This document shows, one piece after another, positions 8,399-17,640 of a stretch of DNA of 64,000 nucleotides. Position 1 is the stretch's first letter; every line of letters starts with the position of its first letter. The notes beneath the pieces are model-generated. The model ran no database searches. It was not told the DNA's origin and saw only the letters and a list, made by a program, of their open reading frames with translations. A program made the position numbers and the translations under genes. Source of the stretch: Ectothiorhodospiraceae bacterium (GTDB lineage: Bacteria > Pseudomonadota > Gammaproteobacteria > Nitrococcales > Aquisalimonadaceae); NCBI GenBank assembly GCA_020831845.1, contig JAFIFV010000108.1:1-64000 (forward strand), in the 5' to 3' direction.

Positions 8399-10222
8399 AT
8401 GATGACGAGCGCCGAGCTTCCCGACCTGACCCTGCCTCAGATGCTGCGCCGGAACGCGCAGACGCGCGGCGATGCGGTGGCGCTGCGCCAGAAGGATTTC
8501 GGTATCTGGCACCCGATCACGTGGAGCGGCTACTACCGCCGCGCCCGCCACCTCGGCCTTGGCCTGCGGTCCCTGGGCCTGGAACCGGGCGGTCATGTGG
8601 GCGTGATATCGGAGAACCGCATTGAATGGGTCATCGCGCAGATGGGCACCGGCATCGTGCGCGGTGTCACCGTGGGCGTCTACCCCACCAGTCCGGCGCC
8701 GGAGGTGGCCTACGTGCTGGGTCACGCCGACGTGGAAATCGTCATCTGCGAAGACCAGGAACAAACCGACAAGGTGCTGGAGGCCAGGGCGGAACTGCCG
8801 AAGCTGCGCAAGATCATCGTTGCCGACATGAAGGGCCTGGCCCACTACGATGAGCCGGACCTGCTCTCCTTCGACGACGTGGAAGGGCTCGGCGAAACAC
8901 TGGAAGAGGAACAGCCGGAGCTGATCGACTCCCTGCTGGATGCCCAGACGCTGGACGAACTGGGGCTGATGATCTACACCTCCGGCTCCACCGGCAAGCC
9001 CAAGGGGGCAATGATCAGCTACCGCAATATCCGCGAAGCGGCCCCCGGCATCATCGGCCGGCTGGAGCTCAGCGAGCATGACAGCGTGCTGTCCTACCTG
9101 CCGCTGTGCCATGTGGCCGAGCAGGCCACCACCAACTTCGCGCCCATGTATCTGGGCATGCTGGTGAATTTCGGCGAATCCCTGCGCACCGTTCAGGAAG
9201 ATCTCCGCGAGGTGGCGCCCACGGTCTTTCTGGGCGTGCCGCGCATCTGGGAAAAGATGCACTCGGCCATCCATATCAAGATGCTGGAAAGCGGCCCGCT
9301 CCGGCGCGGGCTCTACCACACCGCGCTGCGGCTGAGCGAGCCTTTCTGCAACCAGCACCGCCGCGCGCTGGGGCTCAGGGAGCGACTCATCTACGCCGCC
9401 TGCTACCTGCTCGTCTTCCGCTCCCTGCAGAATTTCGTCGGCCTGCGCAACTGCCGCGTCTCCATCACCGGGGCGGCGCCGATCGCACCCGACATCATCC
9501 GCTTCTTCCGCACCATCGGCATACCGTTGCTGGAAGTCTATGGCCAGACCGAGACCACCGGCATGGTTACCGGTCACCGGCCGGAGCGCTTCCTGCCTGG
9601 CACGGTGGGGGAAGCCACGGTGGGCGTCGAACTGAAAGTGGCCGAGGACGGCGAGCTGCTCATCCGGGGCGGCATGGTGTTCGAGGGGTACTACAAGAAC
9701 GAGGATGCCACGCGCAGTACCATCGTGGACGGCTGGCTGCATACCGGCGACGTGGTGGAGATGCGCGAGGGCCAGATAAAGATGGTGGATCGCAAGAAAG
9801 ACATCATGATCACCGCCGGGGGGAAGAACCTGTCTCCGTCGGAGATCGAGAACACCGTCAAGGCCAGCCCCTACATCAAGGAATGCATCGTCGTCGGCGA
9901 ACGCCGCAAGTACGTGGCGGCGCTGATACAGATCGATTTCGATACCGTGGCCAAATGGGCCGAGGAGCACGGGCTCTCCTACACCACGTTCCGCAGCCTG
10001 GCTGAAAACCCTGCAGTACGCGAGCTGGTGGAGGAGGAAGTGGCGCAGGCCAACCGGTCCATGCCGCGGGTGGCCCAGATCAAGCGGCTGGCCCTGCTCA
10101 CCAAGGAGTTGGACCACGACGACGACGAAGTCACCGCCACCATGAAGATCCGCCGCGCCAACATCTACCAGAAGTACAGCGAACTGATCGAATCGCTGTA
10201 CGATGAAGTCGGCGCTGCCTGA
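8399..10222 (+). CDS. AMP-forming acyl-CoA ligase
   Basis: A 607-aa ANL-superfamily enzyme that activates a carboxylic acid to its acyl-CoA with ATP. The P-loop YTSGSTGKPKG is at about 196-206, the EVYGQTETTG A5 motif near 380, and the hinge/A8 region (GWLHTGDVV, then DRKKD) near 445-465. The length and the VSITGAAPIAPDI segment fit long-chain fatty acyl-CoA synthetases of the FadD/FAA type. GGAGG lies just upstream; ATG 8402 is an equally possible start. It sits 7 nt after LivF, so import and CoA activation are probably coupled (vectorial acylation or catabolic entry). The chain length of the substrate is not deducible. Confidence 0.88.
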   Translation: MMTSAELPDLTLPQMLRRNAQTRGDAVALRQKDFGIWHPITWSGYYRRARHLGLGLRSLGLEPGGHVGVISENRIEWVIAQMGTGIVRGVTVGVYPTSPAPEVAYVLGHADVEIVICEDQEQTDKVLEARAELPKLRKIIVADMKGLAHYDEPDLLSFDDVEGLGETLEEEQPELIDSLLDAQTLDELGLMIYTSGSTGKPKGAMISYRNIREAAPGIIGRLELSEHDSVLSYLPLCHVAEQATTNFAPMYLGMLVNFGESLRTVQEDLREVAPTVFLGVPRIWEKMHSAIHIKMLESGPLRRGLYHTALRLSEPFCNQHRRALGLRERLIYAACYLLVFRSLQNFVGLRNCRVSITGAAPIAPDIIRFFRTIGIPLLEVYGQTETTGMVTGHRPERFLPGTVGEATVGVELKVAEDGELLIRGGMVFEGYYKNEDATRSTIVDGWLHTGDVVEMREGQIKMVDRKKDIMITAGGKNLSPSEIENTVKASPYIKECIVVGERRKYVAALIQIDFDTVAKWAEEHGLSYTTFRSLAENPAVRELVEEEVAQANRSMPRVAQIKRLALLTKELDHDDDEVTATMKIRRANIYQKYSELIESLYDEVGAA

Positions 10223-10258
10223 ACGCGCCTCCCCTGTTCCGTCCTGGAAGGAAACACC

Positions 10259-10636
10259 ATGCCGCACTATACCGGGCAGATCGAATTCAGCATCGTTTCG
10301 CGCGGCGATGACGAGGTACTCGCCGAGATGCCGATCCAGCCAGGCATCCTGAACCCCTTCGGCACCGTCCATGCCGGAGCCACCCTCTGGTTCGCCGATG
10401 TCACCGCCACCCACCTGGTCCTCGCCGGTCGCAAGCCAACCGAGGGCATGAAGGGTTTTCCGCTGGCCATCAGCCTCAGCGCAAATCTGGCCGGCAATCA
10501 GACCGAGGGCACCTTCCAGGCCCGCGCCCGTTACGTGAAGCGGGGCCGCACCGTCAGCGTGGTCAGAACCACCGTTACCGGCCGCGAAGGAAAACTGATC
10601 GCCGACATCACCACCAGCCACGTGGCCGCTCAGTAA
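10259..10636 (+). CDS. Hotdog-fold PaaI-type thioesterase
   Basis: A 125-aa hotdog-fold protein of the PaaI/YbgC-like thioesterase group, which hydrolyses acyl-CoA. The core NPFGTVHAGATLWFADVTAT (about 32-51) is the conserved turn and long helix of the fold. It starts with a GGAAGGA ribosome site and is the last gene of the Liv-ligase operon (36 nt after the ligase). A recycling or proofreading role for CoA in the same pathway is likely. The exact substrate is unknown. Confidence 0.78.
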   Translation: MPHYTGQIEFSIVSRGDDEVLAEMPIQPGILNPFGTVHAGATLWFADVTATHLVLAGRKPTEGMKGFPLAISLSANLAGNQTEGTFQARARYVKRGRTVSVVRTTVTGREGKLIADITTSHVAAQ

Positions 10637-10649
10637 TCGGTAGCAAAGA

Positions 10650-10681
10650 TGCGCTACTGACACCATGCTGTCAGTAGCGCA
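10650..10681 (+). terminator. 13-bp hairpin after the thioesterase gene
   Basis: TGCGCTACTGACA (10650-10662) and its exact complement (10669-10681) form a 13-bp stem with a 6-nt loop, 14 nt after the thioesterase stop. No T-run follows. It is a likely operon 3'-end structure; an operator for the downstream WYL regulator is the alternative. Confidence 0.5.
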
Positions 10682-10820
10682 GGCACAAACTGTTCCACAT
10701 AGGCGCTTTGCGGCAGAAATCCGCAGGGGAATCACTGAAACATGCCCCCGGAGAGGAGAGCTGTTCAGAATCGCGCTGGACGCCTGCGGTAGCCATTGAG
10801 CCAGGGACGAGAGAACCACC

Positions 10821-11522
10821 ATGCGACGCGCTGACCGGCTGTTCCAGATCGTGCAGTACCTTCGCAGCCGCCGATTGACAAAGGCCGCCTGGCTGGCGGA
10901 ACGACTGCAAGTCTCGGTACGCACCATCTATCGCGACATCCAGGATCTTTCGCTCTCCGGCGTGCCGGTGGAGGGTGAAGCGGGCGTCGGCTACATCCTT
11001 CGCCAGCCCATGCACCTCCCGCCACTGATGTTCGACCGCAGCGAGATCGAGGCGCTGGTGGTGGGCGCACGCATGGTGAAGTCCTACGCCGACCCGGAAC
11101 TGCAGCGCGCCGCCGATTCGGTATTGGCCAAGGTGCACGGCATCCTGCCGGCGAGCCTGCGGAGCGAGCTGAACAGCAACCGCATGTATGCGCCGAGCTT
11201 CCACCGCTACCCGGTGCACTGGCTTACCGACATCCGCGAAGCCATCCGTCACCGAAAAAAGCTGTTGCTCTGGTACTGCAGTGAGGACGAGCGGGAAACG
11301 CAGCGGCAGGTACGCCCGCTGGGCCTGTTCTTCTGGGGGCAGGTCTGGACGCTGTCCGCCTGGTGCGAACTACGCGACGACTTCCGCACCTTCCGTGTCG
11401 ACCGGGTACAGCAACTACAGCACCTGGACGAGTGCTTCGAGCACGAGGACGGAAAACGCCTGGAGGAGCTGCTGGCCAAATACGTGCCTGCGGACTTTCT
11501 GCAACCCGAGTTCAACGTCTGA
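10821..11522 (+). CDS. HTH-WYL (YafY-family) transcriptional regulator
   Basis: A 233-aa cytosolic regulator. An N-terminal HTH_11 domain (residues 1-60; LFQIVQYLRSRRLTKAAWLAERL and SVRTIYRDI recognition segment) is followed by a WYL ligand-sensing domain (about 135-225; LLLWYCSED, FFWGQVWTLSAWCELR, FRTFRVDRV). These YafY-type proteins usually regulate a neighbouring gene; here the next gene, 23 nt downstream, is a glutathione S-transferase. The ribosome site is GAGAG before ATG 10821. Confidence 0.88.
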   Translation: MRRADRLFQIVQYLRSRRLTKAAWLAERLQVSVRTIYRDIQDLSLSGVPVEGEAGVGYILRQPMHLPPLMFDRSEIEALVVGARMVKSYADPELQRAADSVLAKVHGILPASLRSELNSNRMYAPSFHRYPVHWLTDIREAIRHRKKLLLWYCSEDERETQRQVRPLGLFFWGQVWTLSAWCELRDDFRTFRVDRVQQLQHLDECFEHEDGKRLEELLAKYVPADFLQPEFNV

Positions 11523-11545
11523 CTAGCCGCCAGGGAGGCGCATCC

Positions 11546-12172
11546 ATGAAGACCGACATCACTCTGTATACCAACCCGATGTCCCGAGGCCGCATCGCGC
11601 GCTGGATGCTGGAGGAGACCGGCGCACCGTACCAGACCCGGTATCTCGACTTCGGTGCCGCCATGAAGGCGCCGGACTATCTGGCGATCAACCCCATGGG
11701 CAAGGTGCCTGCCATCCGGCACGGCCAGACCGTGGTGACCGAAAGTGCCGCCATCTGCGCCTATCTGGCAGACGCCTTTCCCGAAGCCGGCCTGGCGCCA
11801 CCGCCGGAGCAGCGCGGCCCGTACTACCGCTGGCTGTTCTTCGCCGCCGGGCCACTGGAATCCGCCATTACGGCCCATACCATCCTGGGCGAGGAGCCCT
11901 CGGCGGAGCAGCAGAGCCAGTTCGGCTTCGGCAGCCTGAGACGCGTGCTGGACGCGCTGGAACAGGCGGTGAGCGCCACGCCCTACATCGCCGGCGAGCG
12001 TTTCACCGCCGCCGACGTCTACGTGGGTGCGCATATCGGCTGGGGCACCCAGTTCGGCACCATCGAGAAGCGCTCCGCCTTCCTGGACTACTGGCGACGC
12101 GTCAGCGACCGGGACGCCTGGCATCGGGCGGACGAGCTGGACAACGCCGCCATGCCGTCGAACGCGCCGTAA
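11546..12172 (+). CDS. Glutathione S-transferase
   Basis: A 208-aa cytosolic GST. The N-terminal thioredoxin-like domain (1-80) has NPMSRGRIARWMLEE at the active-site helix, the cis-proline MGKVPAI and the glutathione-binding TESAAICAYL. The all-helical C-terminal domain contains FTAADVYVG. A GGGAGG ribosome site precedes ATG 11546. It probably forms an operon with the WYL regulator. It belongs to the serine/cysteine-type bacterial GSTs; the electrophile is unknown. Confidence 0.88.
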   Translation: MKTDITLYTNPMSRGRIARWMLEETGAPYQTRYLDFGAAMKAPDYLAINPMGKVPAIRHGQTVVTESAAICAYLADAFPEAGLAPPPEQRGPYYRWLFFAAGPLESAITAHTILGEEPSAEQQSQFGFGSLRRVLDALEQAVSATPYIAGERFTAADVYVGAHIGWGTQFGTIEKRSAFLDYWRRVSDRDAWHRADELDNAAMPSNAP

Positions 12173-12191
12173 GGAGGCCCTGACCGCCGCA

Positions 12192-13079
12192 CTAGACGCT
12201 GGTGGAAGACGGTGCCGTACCCACCAGCGCCACCTGACGCCGGCGCTCGATCCAGCCCAGCAGCATCAGCGGCCCCGCGATCAGCATCGCGCCCAGGAAG
12301 AACCAGACATCAGGCACCTCGCTGAACCACCACCAGCCAAACAGCACTGCCCAGATCAGCCCGGTGTATTCGGCGCTGGTCACGCGGTTGGCGGCCACGT
12401 GGCGATAGGCCAGCAGCACCGTGCCGTTATAGGCCAGGATGAAGAACGATGAACCGAACGCCGCCGTCACCAGCGACCAGTCCCACGCCGCCCCTTCCCA
12501 GAGCATCAGCAACAGCGCCGCCGGCAATGCATAGAGCTGCGTCAGCAGCAGCACGTGGACCGGCGACTGGGTCGGCGGCAACTTGCGGACCAGCAGCGCA
12601 TTGACCGCCAGTGCGAAGGCCGTGCCCAGTGCGGTGAGACTCTGCCAGGTGATGTCCACTGGCTGCAGCGCGACCAGAATGCCGAAGAATCCGCTGATCA
12701 CTGCCAGGATGCTGAGCAGGCTGGCACGCTCGCCGAAGCAGGTCACCGCCAGCACCAGCACGATCAGCGGACCCGCATAGAACACGGCGTTCGCGGTGGC
12801 CAGTGTCAGCGTCTGCAAGGCAATCACCATGCACACCATGGCAATCATGCCGATATGGGCCCGCAGCAGGTGAATGCGGCTGCCCGCGAACAGCGCCCCA
12901 CGATCCACCATGGAAAGGAACGGCAACAGCAGCAGCACGGCGCAAAGCAGTCGCATGAAGACAAACTGGAAGATGGGAATATCACTTCCCAGCCACTTGA
13001 TGATCACGTCCGAGAACATGGCCAGCATGTTGCCGATAACCAGCAGAAGAATGGCGCCGTGTACCGTTCTGCCCGACAT
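12192..13079 (-). CDS. EamA/DMT-superfamily exporter
   Basis: A 295-aa inner-membrane protein with ten predicted helices in two EamA repeats (about 5-140 and 150-285), typical of drug/metabolite exporters. The first repeat has the DVIIKWLG...FMRLLCAVLLLL pattern and the second the SAEYTGLIWAVLFGWW pattern. It is divergent from a LysR regulator, a common arrangement in which the regulator controls the exporter. The substrate is unknown. Confidence 0.85.
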   Translation of the reverse strand: MSGRTVHGAILLLVIGNMLAMFSDVIIKWLGSDIPIFQFVFMRLLCAVLLLLPFLSMVDRGALFAGSRIHLLRAHIGMIAMVCMVIALQTLTLATANAVFYAGPLIVLVLAVTCFGERASLLSILAVISGFFGILVALQPVDITWQSLTALGTAFALAVNALLVRKLPPTQSPVHVLLLTQLYALPAALLLMLWEGAAWDWSLVTAAFGSSFFILAYNGTVLLAYRHVAANRVTSAEYTGLIWAVLFGWWWFSEVPDVWFFLGAMLIAGPLMLLGWIERRRQVALVGTAPSSTSV

Positions 13080-13151
13080 GACCTTTCCGCTCCTTCACCA
13101 AGACCGTAATGTGGAGCAGGCATCCTAGTGCGGGACGTAAATTAGGTATAA

Positions 13152-13167
13152 TGATTTAACGTAATCA
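13152..13167. promoter_or_regulatory. Candidate LysR operator
   Basis: TGATT-N6-AATCA, a perfect inverted repeat in an AT-rich stretch between the divergent EamA and LysR genes, 17 nt before the regulator's start. Such dyads between a LysR gene and its target are typical binding sites. The call rests on position and symmetry only. Confidence 0.5.
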
Positions 13168-13183
13168 ATTATTAGTTTTTTAG

Positions 13184-14149
13184 ATGATGAAACTCCCCCC
13201 TCTCAAAGCGCTCCCGGTGTTCGAGGCCGTTGCCCGCCTGAACAGCTTCTCGCGCGCCGCCGTCGAGCTGCATGTCAGCCAGAGCGCGGTCAGCCATCAG
13301 ATCCGGCAGTTGGAGGACTATCTGGGGGAAGCGCTGTTCCAGCGCACCGGGCGCCGGTTCACGCTGACCGAACAGGGCCGGGAGTACCTGGAAAGCGTCG
13401 CCGCTGCACTGGGCCAGATCGAGCGTGCCAGCGAAAAGCTGCAGGGCAGCGAACACACCCACGTGCGGCTGGCTGTCTTCAGCTCCTTCGCCGTACGCTG
13501 GCTGATCCCACGTCTGCCTGACCTGCAGCGCCGCCACCCGCAGTTGAACCTGATGCTGGAAATGATGGATGGCCCACCCATGCTGAGCGAGCGGGTGGCC
13601 GACTGCTTCATCTCCCTGCGATCGCGCCAACGCGGATTCAGCTCCGAGCTGCTCTACGCCGAGCGGCTGTTCCCGATCTGCAGCCGCCAGTACTGGGGAC
13701 GAATGCAGGAGGAATTCCGCCAGGCCTACCCGGACGATCCGTCGCCCCCGGCACGCCTGGACGCGGCCTGGCTGACCCGTTACCCCTTGCTTTCGGCCAC
13801 CAGCATCCTGGGCCAGCCGAGCGAGGACTGGCGCCAATGGCTGGCCGCCGCCGGACTCGCGCTGGCGCCGGAGTTGCGGGTACAGCACTTCAGCCATATG
13901 CTGCTGGCGCTGGAGGCGGCGCGCCACGATCAGGGCATCGCGCTCAGCAACGAGTACATGGTGGATGCCGACGAGGATCCGGAACTGGTACGCCTGCCCT
14001 GCCACACCATCCATACCGGCGACGAATTCCACTTCGTCTACAAGACCAGCCGCCGCAACGAGGCCGGCATCCAGGTGCTGAAGCAATGGTTGGTGCAGCA
14101 GGCCATTGCATCGGGCCTGCGGCCACTGCCGGGAACGACGGGCGGCTGA
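13184..14149 (+). CDS. LysR-family regulator (GcvA-like)
   Basis: A 321-aa regulator. The N-terminal winged HTH (residues 1-65) contains FSRAAVELHVSQSAVSHQIRQLEDYLG, the GcvA-type version of the LysR motif. The substrate-binding domain spans about 95-300. It starts at ATG 13184 (or 13187) and is divergent from the EamA exporter gene, its likely target. The C-terminal tail beyond residue 305 is short and disordered. Confidence 0.88.
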   Translation: MMKLPPLKALPVFEAVARLNSFSRAAVELHVSQSAVSHQIRQLEDYLGEALFQRTGRRFTLTEQGREYLESVAAALGQIERASEKLQGSEHTHVRLAVFSSFAVRWLIPRLPDLQRRHPQLNLMLEMMDGPPMLSERVADCFISLRSRQRGFSSELLYAERLFPICSRQYWGRMQEEFRQAYPDDPSPPARLDAAWLTRYPLLSATSILGQPSEDWRQWLAAAGLALAPELRVQHFSHMLLALEAARHDQGIALSNEYMVDADEDPELVRLPCHTIHTGDEFHFVYKTSRRNEAGIQVLKQWLVQQAIASGLRPLPGTTGG

Positions 14150-14195
14150 TTCTGTCGATGCCAGCAACCATTATCCAGCTGACCGGGAACCTGCA

Positions 14196-14795
14196 ATGAT
14201 CACACTGGGCCTCATCGCCGTCATCGTCGCCGTTTCCCTGCTGGCCTGGCAGCAGCCGCGCATGCTGGAGACGCTGATCTACTGGCCCCCGGCGGTGGCC
14301 CGCGGGGAATGGTGGCGCCTGGTCACCCACGGCTTCATCCACGCCGACGGCACCCACCTGCTGTTCAACATGGTCACGCTGTTCTTCTTCGGGACTGCGA
14401 TGGAGCGCGTGCTGGTCCCGCTGATCGGCACAATCGGCTTCGTGCTGTTTTTCATGGCCGGGATCCTGCTCGCCATGCTTCCCAGCCATTTCCGTCACCG
14501 CCACGATCCGCGCTACCGGAGCCTGGGCGCCTCGGGCGCGGTGTCATCGGTGCTGTTCGCCTTCATCCTGCTCCAGCCCTGGTCGCTGCTGTTCGTGTTC
14601 TTCGTGCCAGTGCCGGCCATCGTCTTCGCCGCCTGCTATATCTGGTACTCGATCTGGGCCCAGAAACAGGGACGGGACAACATCAACCACAGCGCGCATC
14701 TCTGGGGCGGAGCCTGGGGGGTGCTGTTCATGTTATGGCTGGAACCGCGACTGCTTCAGCATTTCTTCACAGAGCTGCTGTCGCCGCTCATGTAG
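14196..14795 (+). CDS. Rhomboid-family intramembrane serine protease
   Basis: A 199-aa inner-membrane protein with six or so helices. The catalytic dyad is visible: Ser113 in GASGA and His168 in the AHLWGG helix. His54 and Asn58 of the HLLFNM motif form the oxyanion site. The WWRLVTHGFIH loop-1 segment also fits. Rhomboids cleave single-span membrane substrates. The open frame extends upstream to 14106 but overlaps the LysR gene and lacks a ribosome site, so ATG 14196 is used. Substrates are unknown. Confidence 0.88.
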   Translation: MITLGLIAVIVAVSLLAWQQPRMLETLIYWPPAVARGEWWRLVTHGFIHADGTHLLFNMVTLFFFGTAMERVLVPLIGTIGFVLFFMAGILLAMLPSHFRHRHDPRYRSLGASGAVSSVLFAFILLQPWSLLFVFFVPVPAIVFAACYIWYSIWAQKQGRDNINHSAHLWGGAWGVLFMLWLEPRLLQHFFTELLSPLM

Positions 14796-14833
14796 CAACC
14801 AACCTTCAGGAAGCATCAGCGGGAGGGGCAACC

Positions 14834-15319
14834 ATGCAGTTGGAAGGATCCTGTCACTGTGGTGCGGTTCGCTTTCGCTGCGAATCCCGTGCGCCGTACC
14901 CGTTCATGTACTGCTACTGCAGCATCTGCCGCAAGACCGCCGGGGCCGGCGGTTATGCCATCAACCTGCACGCAGAGGCCAACAGCCTGGAAGTCGAGGG
15001 CGAGGAACACATCACCGTCTACCGAGCCTGGACCGACCATCCGCGGCGCACCCGCCGCAGCGAGGGCGAACGCCGTTTCTGCCGGCACTGCGGCAGCGCG
15101 CTCTGGGTATGGGATCCGCGCTGGCCGGAGCTCATGCACCCTTTCGCCTCGGCCATTGATAGCCCGCTGCCCAAACCGCCCGAGCGCACGCATATACTAC
15201 TGGCTTCGAAACCGGACTGGGTGCCGGTCCCCGATGGCAGGCGGGAGTGGCGTTTCGACGGGTACCCGGACGAATCGCTGATGGACTGGCATGAAAGGCA
15301 TGACCTGAAGAAACGCTGA
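14834..15319 (+). CDS. GFA (glutathione-dependent formaldehyde-activating) family protein
   Basis: A 161-aa cytosolic zinc-fold protein. The GFA cysteine pattern is complete: CHCGAVRF near residue 8, CYCSICRKTAG near 31, and FCRHCGSALW near 84. The family includes a glutathione-hydroxymethyl adduct former but most members have unknown function. A strong GGGAGGGG ribosome site precedes ATG 14834. Its last codons (KR-stop) lie inside the left terminal repeat of a dispersed element that begins at 15310, so the element supplies the stop codon. Confidence 0.82.
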   Translation: MQLEGSCHCGAVRFRCESRAPYPFMYCYCSICRKTAGAGGYAINLHAEANSLEVEGEEHITVYRAWTDHPRRTRRSEGERRFCRHCGSALWVWDPRWPELMHPFASAIDSPLPKPPERTHILLASKPDWVPVPDGRREWRFDGYPDESLMDWHERHDLKKR

Positions 15320-15492
15320 TTAATTCTCGTGCGCGCGTTACAGTCGGATTTCCCGCGCTGCCAAGCGCGGTGCTCAGCGAAGAAAAACCGGCTGTAACCC
15401 GTTGGCCCCGAGGGTGTTCGCCCGTGGCTCTGGTCGCAAGTCACGAACGAAAACCAGCCCCGGGGTGCGGGCACGGGGATTGATCAGCGTTT
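15310..15492. repeat. MITE-like element, copy A
   Basis: A 183-bp element without a coding frame. Its ends (15310-15331 and 15471-15492) are inverted repeats matching at 19 of 22 positions. The core GTTAC...CAGCG (about 15337-15379) matches the core of the 46671-46799 element at about 36 of 43 positions. It begins within the last codons of the GFA gene and ends 14 nt before a possible TTG start of the next gene. Confidence 0.75.
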
Positions 15493-15535
15493 CCCTGGTG
15501 AAGAATTGACGGACCACGCAGTGGAGATAACAAGA

Positions 15536-16576
15536 ATGCAGATCACCCGAAAGGAACTCGAACGAGCTGCGGCCGCGGGCGTGCTGGAAGCGGAAACCGC
15601 CGAGCGGCTCTGGCGCTATCTCTCCGAGGAGTTGCCGCAGCAACCCCAGTTCCGCGCGGCACATCTGCTGTACTACCTGGGGGGTTTCGTTGCCATGTCG
15701 GCGCTGGCGCTGTTCATTGGCCAGGCCTGGGAACAATGGGCAGGCTGGCCAATGCTGTTACTGGCGGTGGCCTTCGCTGGGCTGGGCTTCGGGTTCACCC
15801 ACTGGTTCCTTGAGCGAAAGCAGTTGCAGATTCCCGCCGGTGTCATGGTCACCTTTGCCGTTTCCATGGTGCCGCTGGCGGTCTACAGCCTGCAGCACGC
15901 CCTGGGTTTCTGGGACGGCCGTATGGTGTACAGCGATTATCATCGCTACATCGACTGGCGCTGGTTCTACATGGAAATGGCTACGCTGGCCGCCGCCACG
16001 ATCGCGCTGTGGTGGTACCGGCTTCCCTTTACCGTCTTCCTGGTGGCGCTGACCCTCTGGTATCTGCAGATGGATCTGGTGCCGCTGCTGTTCGACGACT
16101 GGGCCATGCAGTGGGAAATGCGCAAACTGGTCTCGCTGATCATGGGGCTTGCGATGATCGGGCTGGCATTCTGGGTGGACATACGTTCCGGCCGGCGCCG
16201 CGATTTCGCCTTCTGGCTATACCTGGCCGGCGTCGCTGCCTTCTGGGGCGGCCTCACCGCGATGAACTCGGACAGCGAACTCTCGAAATTCTTCTACCTG
16301 TGCATCAACCTGGCCATGCTCGCCACCGGCGCCGCCCTGCGCCGCAGGGTCTTCGCCGTGTTCGGCGGCATCGGCGTGGCGTTGTACCTGGGCCACCTGG
16401 CAACGCTGTTCGAGCACAGCCTGCTGTTTCCGGTAGCCCTGGCGCTGATCGGTATCGGCGTGGTCTTTGCCGGCGTCCAGTGGCAACGTCACGAGGCACG
16501 CCTCACCGACACCATCCGAGGGGTGTTGCCAACCAGGCTGCGAATGCTGATCGACGAGGCCCACGAACGCGGATGA
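15536..16576 (+). CDS. Multi-pass membrane protein (DUF2157-like)
   Basis: A 346-aa inner-membrane protein. The N-terminal soluble helix (ITRKELERAAAAGVLEAETAERLW) matches the DUF2157 start, followed by about ten hydrophobic helices from residue 40 to 325 and a short basic tail. ATG 15536 has GGAG upstream; a TTG at 15506 would add ten residues and touch the repeat. Its stop overlaps the start of the histidine kinase (ATGA), so it is co-translated with the kinase and may serve as its membrane partner, since the kinase itself has no membrane segment. Function unknown. Confidence 0.7.
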   Translation: MQITRKELERAAAAGVLEAETAERLWRYLSEELPQQPQFRAAHLLYYLGGFVAMSALALFIGQAWEQWAGWPMLLLAVAFAGLGFGFTHWFLERKQLQIPAGVMVTFAVSMVPLAVYSLQHALGFWDGRMVYSDYHRYIDWRWFYMEMATLAAATIALWWYRLPFTVFLVALTLWYLQMDLVPLLFDDWAMQWEMRKLVSLIMGLAMIGLAFWVDIRSGRRRDFAFWLYLAGVAAFWGGLTAMNSDSELSKFFYLCINLAMLATGAALRRRVFAVFGGIGVALYLGHLATLFEHSLLFPVALALIGIGVVFAGVQWQRHEARLTDTIRGVLPTRLRMLIDEAHERG

Positions 16577-17640
16577 AGCGCAAAGCGCCCGATCGCACAC
16601 CGGAATCGGTTGCCGGCCCCCTGTGCGAGGAGGTGATGGAGCAGGCTGGCGACGCCATGTTGGTGGCGGACAGCGGTTACGCGCTGCTCCACCTCAACAA
16701 GCGCGCAACATCCTTGCTTGGCCAGCCTCAGGCTGCCCTGCGCGGACATCTTCTGTCCGACCTTCACCCTACCGCAGCGTGGATGACCGTCGAGGGCTCT
16801 CTTGGCCAACTGGAGCACCGGCCGCACCTGCTGCTGGAGGTGCCATTGCTCCAGCACGGCCGTTCGCCAATCATGGTGGAGGCCTCGATCTCCCGGATCG
16901 TGGATCCGCCCACAGGGGAGCGTTACCTCCTGGTGGTCTATCGGGATATCGAGGAACGCCGGCGCGCGGAACATGAGCGCCTGGACGGCGAGAAACGCCA
17001 ACGGGAAGCACTTGTGCGGGAAGTGCATCACCGCATCAAGAACCACCTCCAGGGGCTCACCGGCCTGCTTGACGTACACGCCACCCGTCACCCGGAGGTC
17101 CGCCACGTATTTGCCGAGGCGATGACCCAGGTCAATTCCATCGCTCTCGTGCATGGGTTACAAAGCACAAAGGGATCGGAGGTACTCCGGCTCTGCGAAA
17201 TGGCAACAGCCATCTGCCGGGCGAATCAGAATGTCTGGAGTTCGGTCGTGGATATCTCCGTCGACATCTCCGTGCGACAGCCACTGGAGGTGGCGGCGGA
17301 CGAATGCGTACCGGTTGCTCTGGTGGTGAACGAACTGATCGCCAATGCCGTCAAGCACGCCGCCGGCCCCCGCCAGTCCGTGACTGTGGAAATCCGCGAC
17401 GCCGATGGCGACCGCGGGGAGATACGCATCGTCAACCACGGGAGACTGCCCAGCAGCTTCCACCTGCCGGCGATGCGATCGCTGAGCACCGGCCTGGGTC
17501 TGGCCCAGGCCCTATTGCCGAGCCACGGCGTAAGGCTGACAGTAGAACAACTGTCCGGGAACCGGGTCGAAAGCAGGCTCACCCTGGAGCGACCGGTACT
17601 GCTACCGCGAAGCGATGGAGCCCACGAACCGCATGAGTGA
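16573..17640 (+). CDS. Soluble PAS-HisKA_2 histidine kinase
   Basis: A 355-aa cytoplasmic sensor kinase. A PAS domain (about 18-128) is followed by a short coiled coil (128-150) and a HisKA_2 H-box EVHHRIKNHLQGL (His152/153). The ATPase has the N-box NELIANAVKHA near 258 and a glycine box STGLGLAQALL near 306. HisKA_2 kinases paired with ANTAR regulators form the PdtaS/PdtaR-type systems that control RNA-level antitermination. The gene overlaps the response regulator's start. No membrane segment is present, so the signal is cytosolic or comes through the upstream membrane protein. Confidence 0.85.
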   Translation: MKRKAPDRTPESVAGPLCEEVMEQAGDAMLVADSGYALLHLNKRATSLLGQPQAALRGHLLSDLHPTAAWMTVEGSLGQLEHRPHLLLEVPLLQHGRSPIMVEASISRIVDPPTGERYLLVVYRDIEERRRAEHERLDGEKRQREALVREVHHRIKNHLQGLTGLLDVHATRHPEVRHVFAEAMTQVNSIALVHGLQSTKGSEVLRLCEMATAICRANQNVWSSVVDISVDISVRQPLEVAADECVPVALVVNELIANAVKHAAGPRQSVTVEIRDADGDRGEIRIVNHGRLPSSFHLPAMRSLSTGLGLAQALLPSHGVRLTVEQLSGNRVESRLTLERPVLLPRSDGAHEPHE

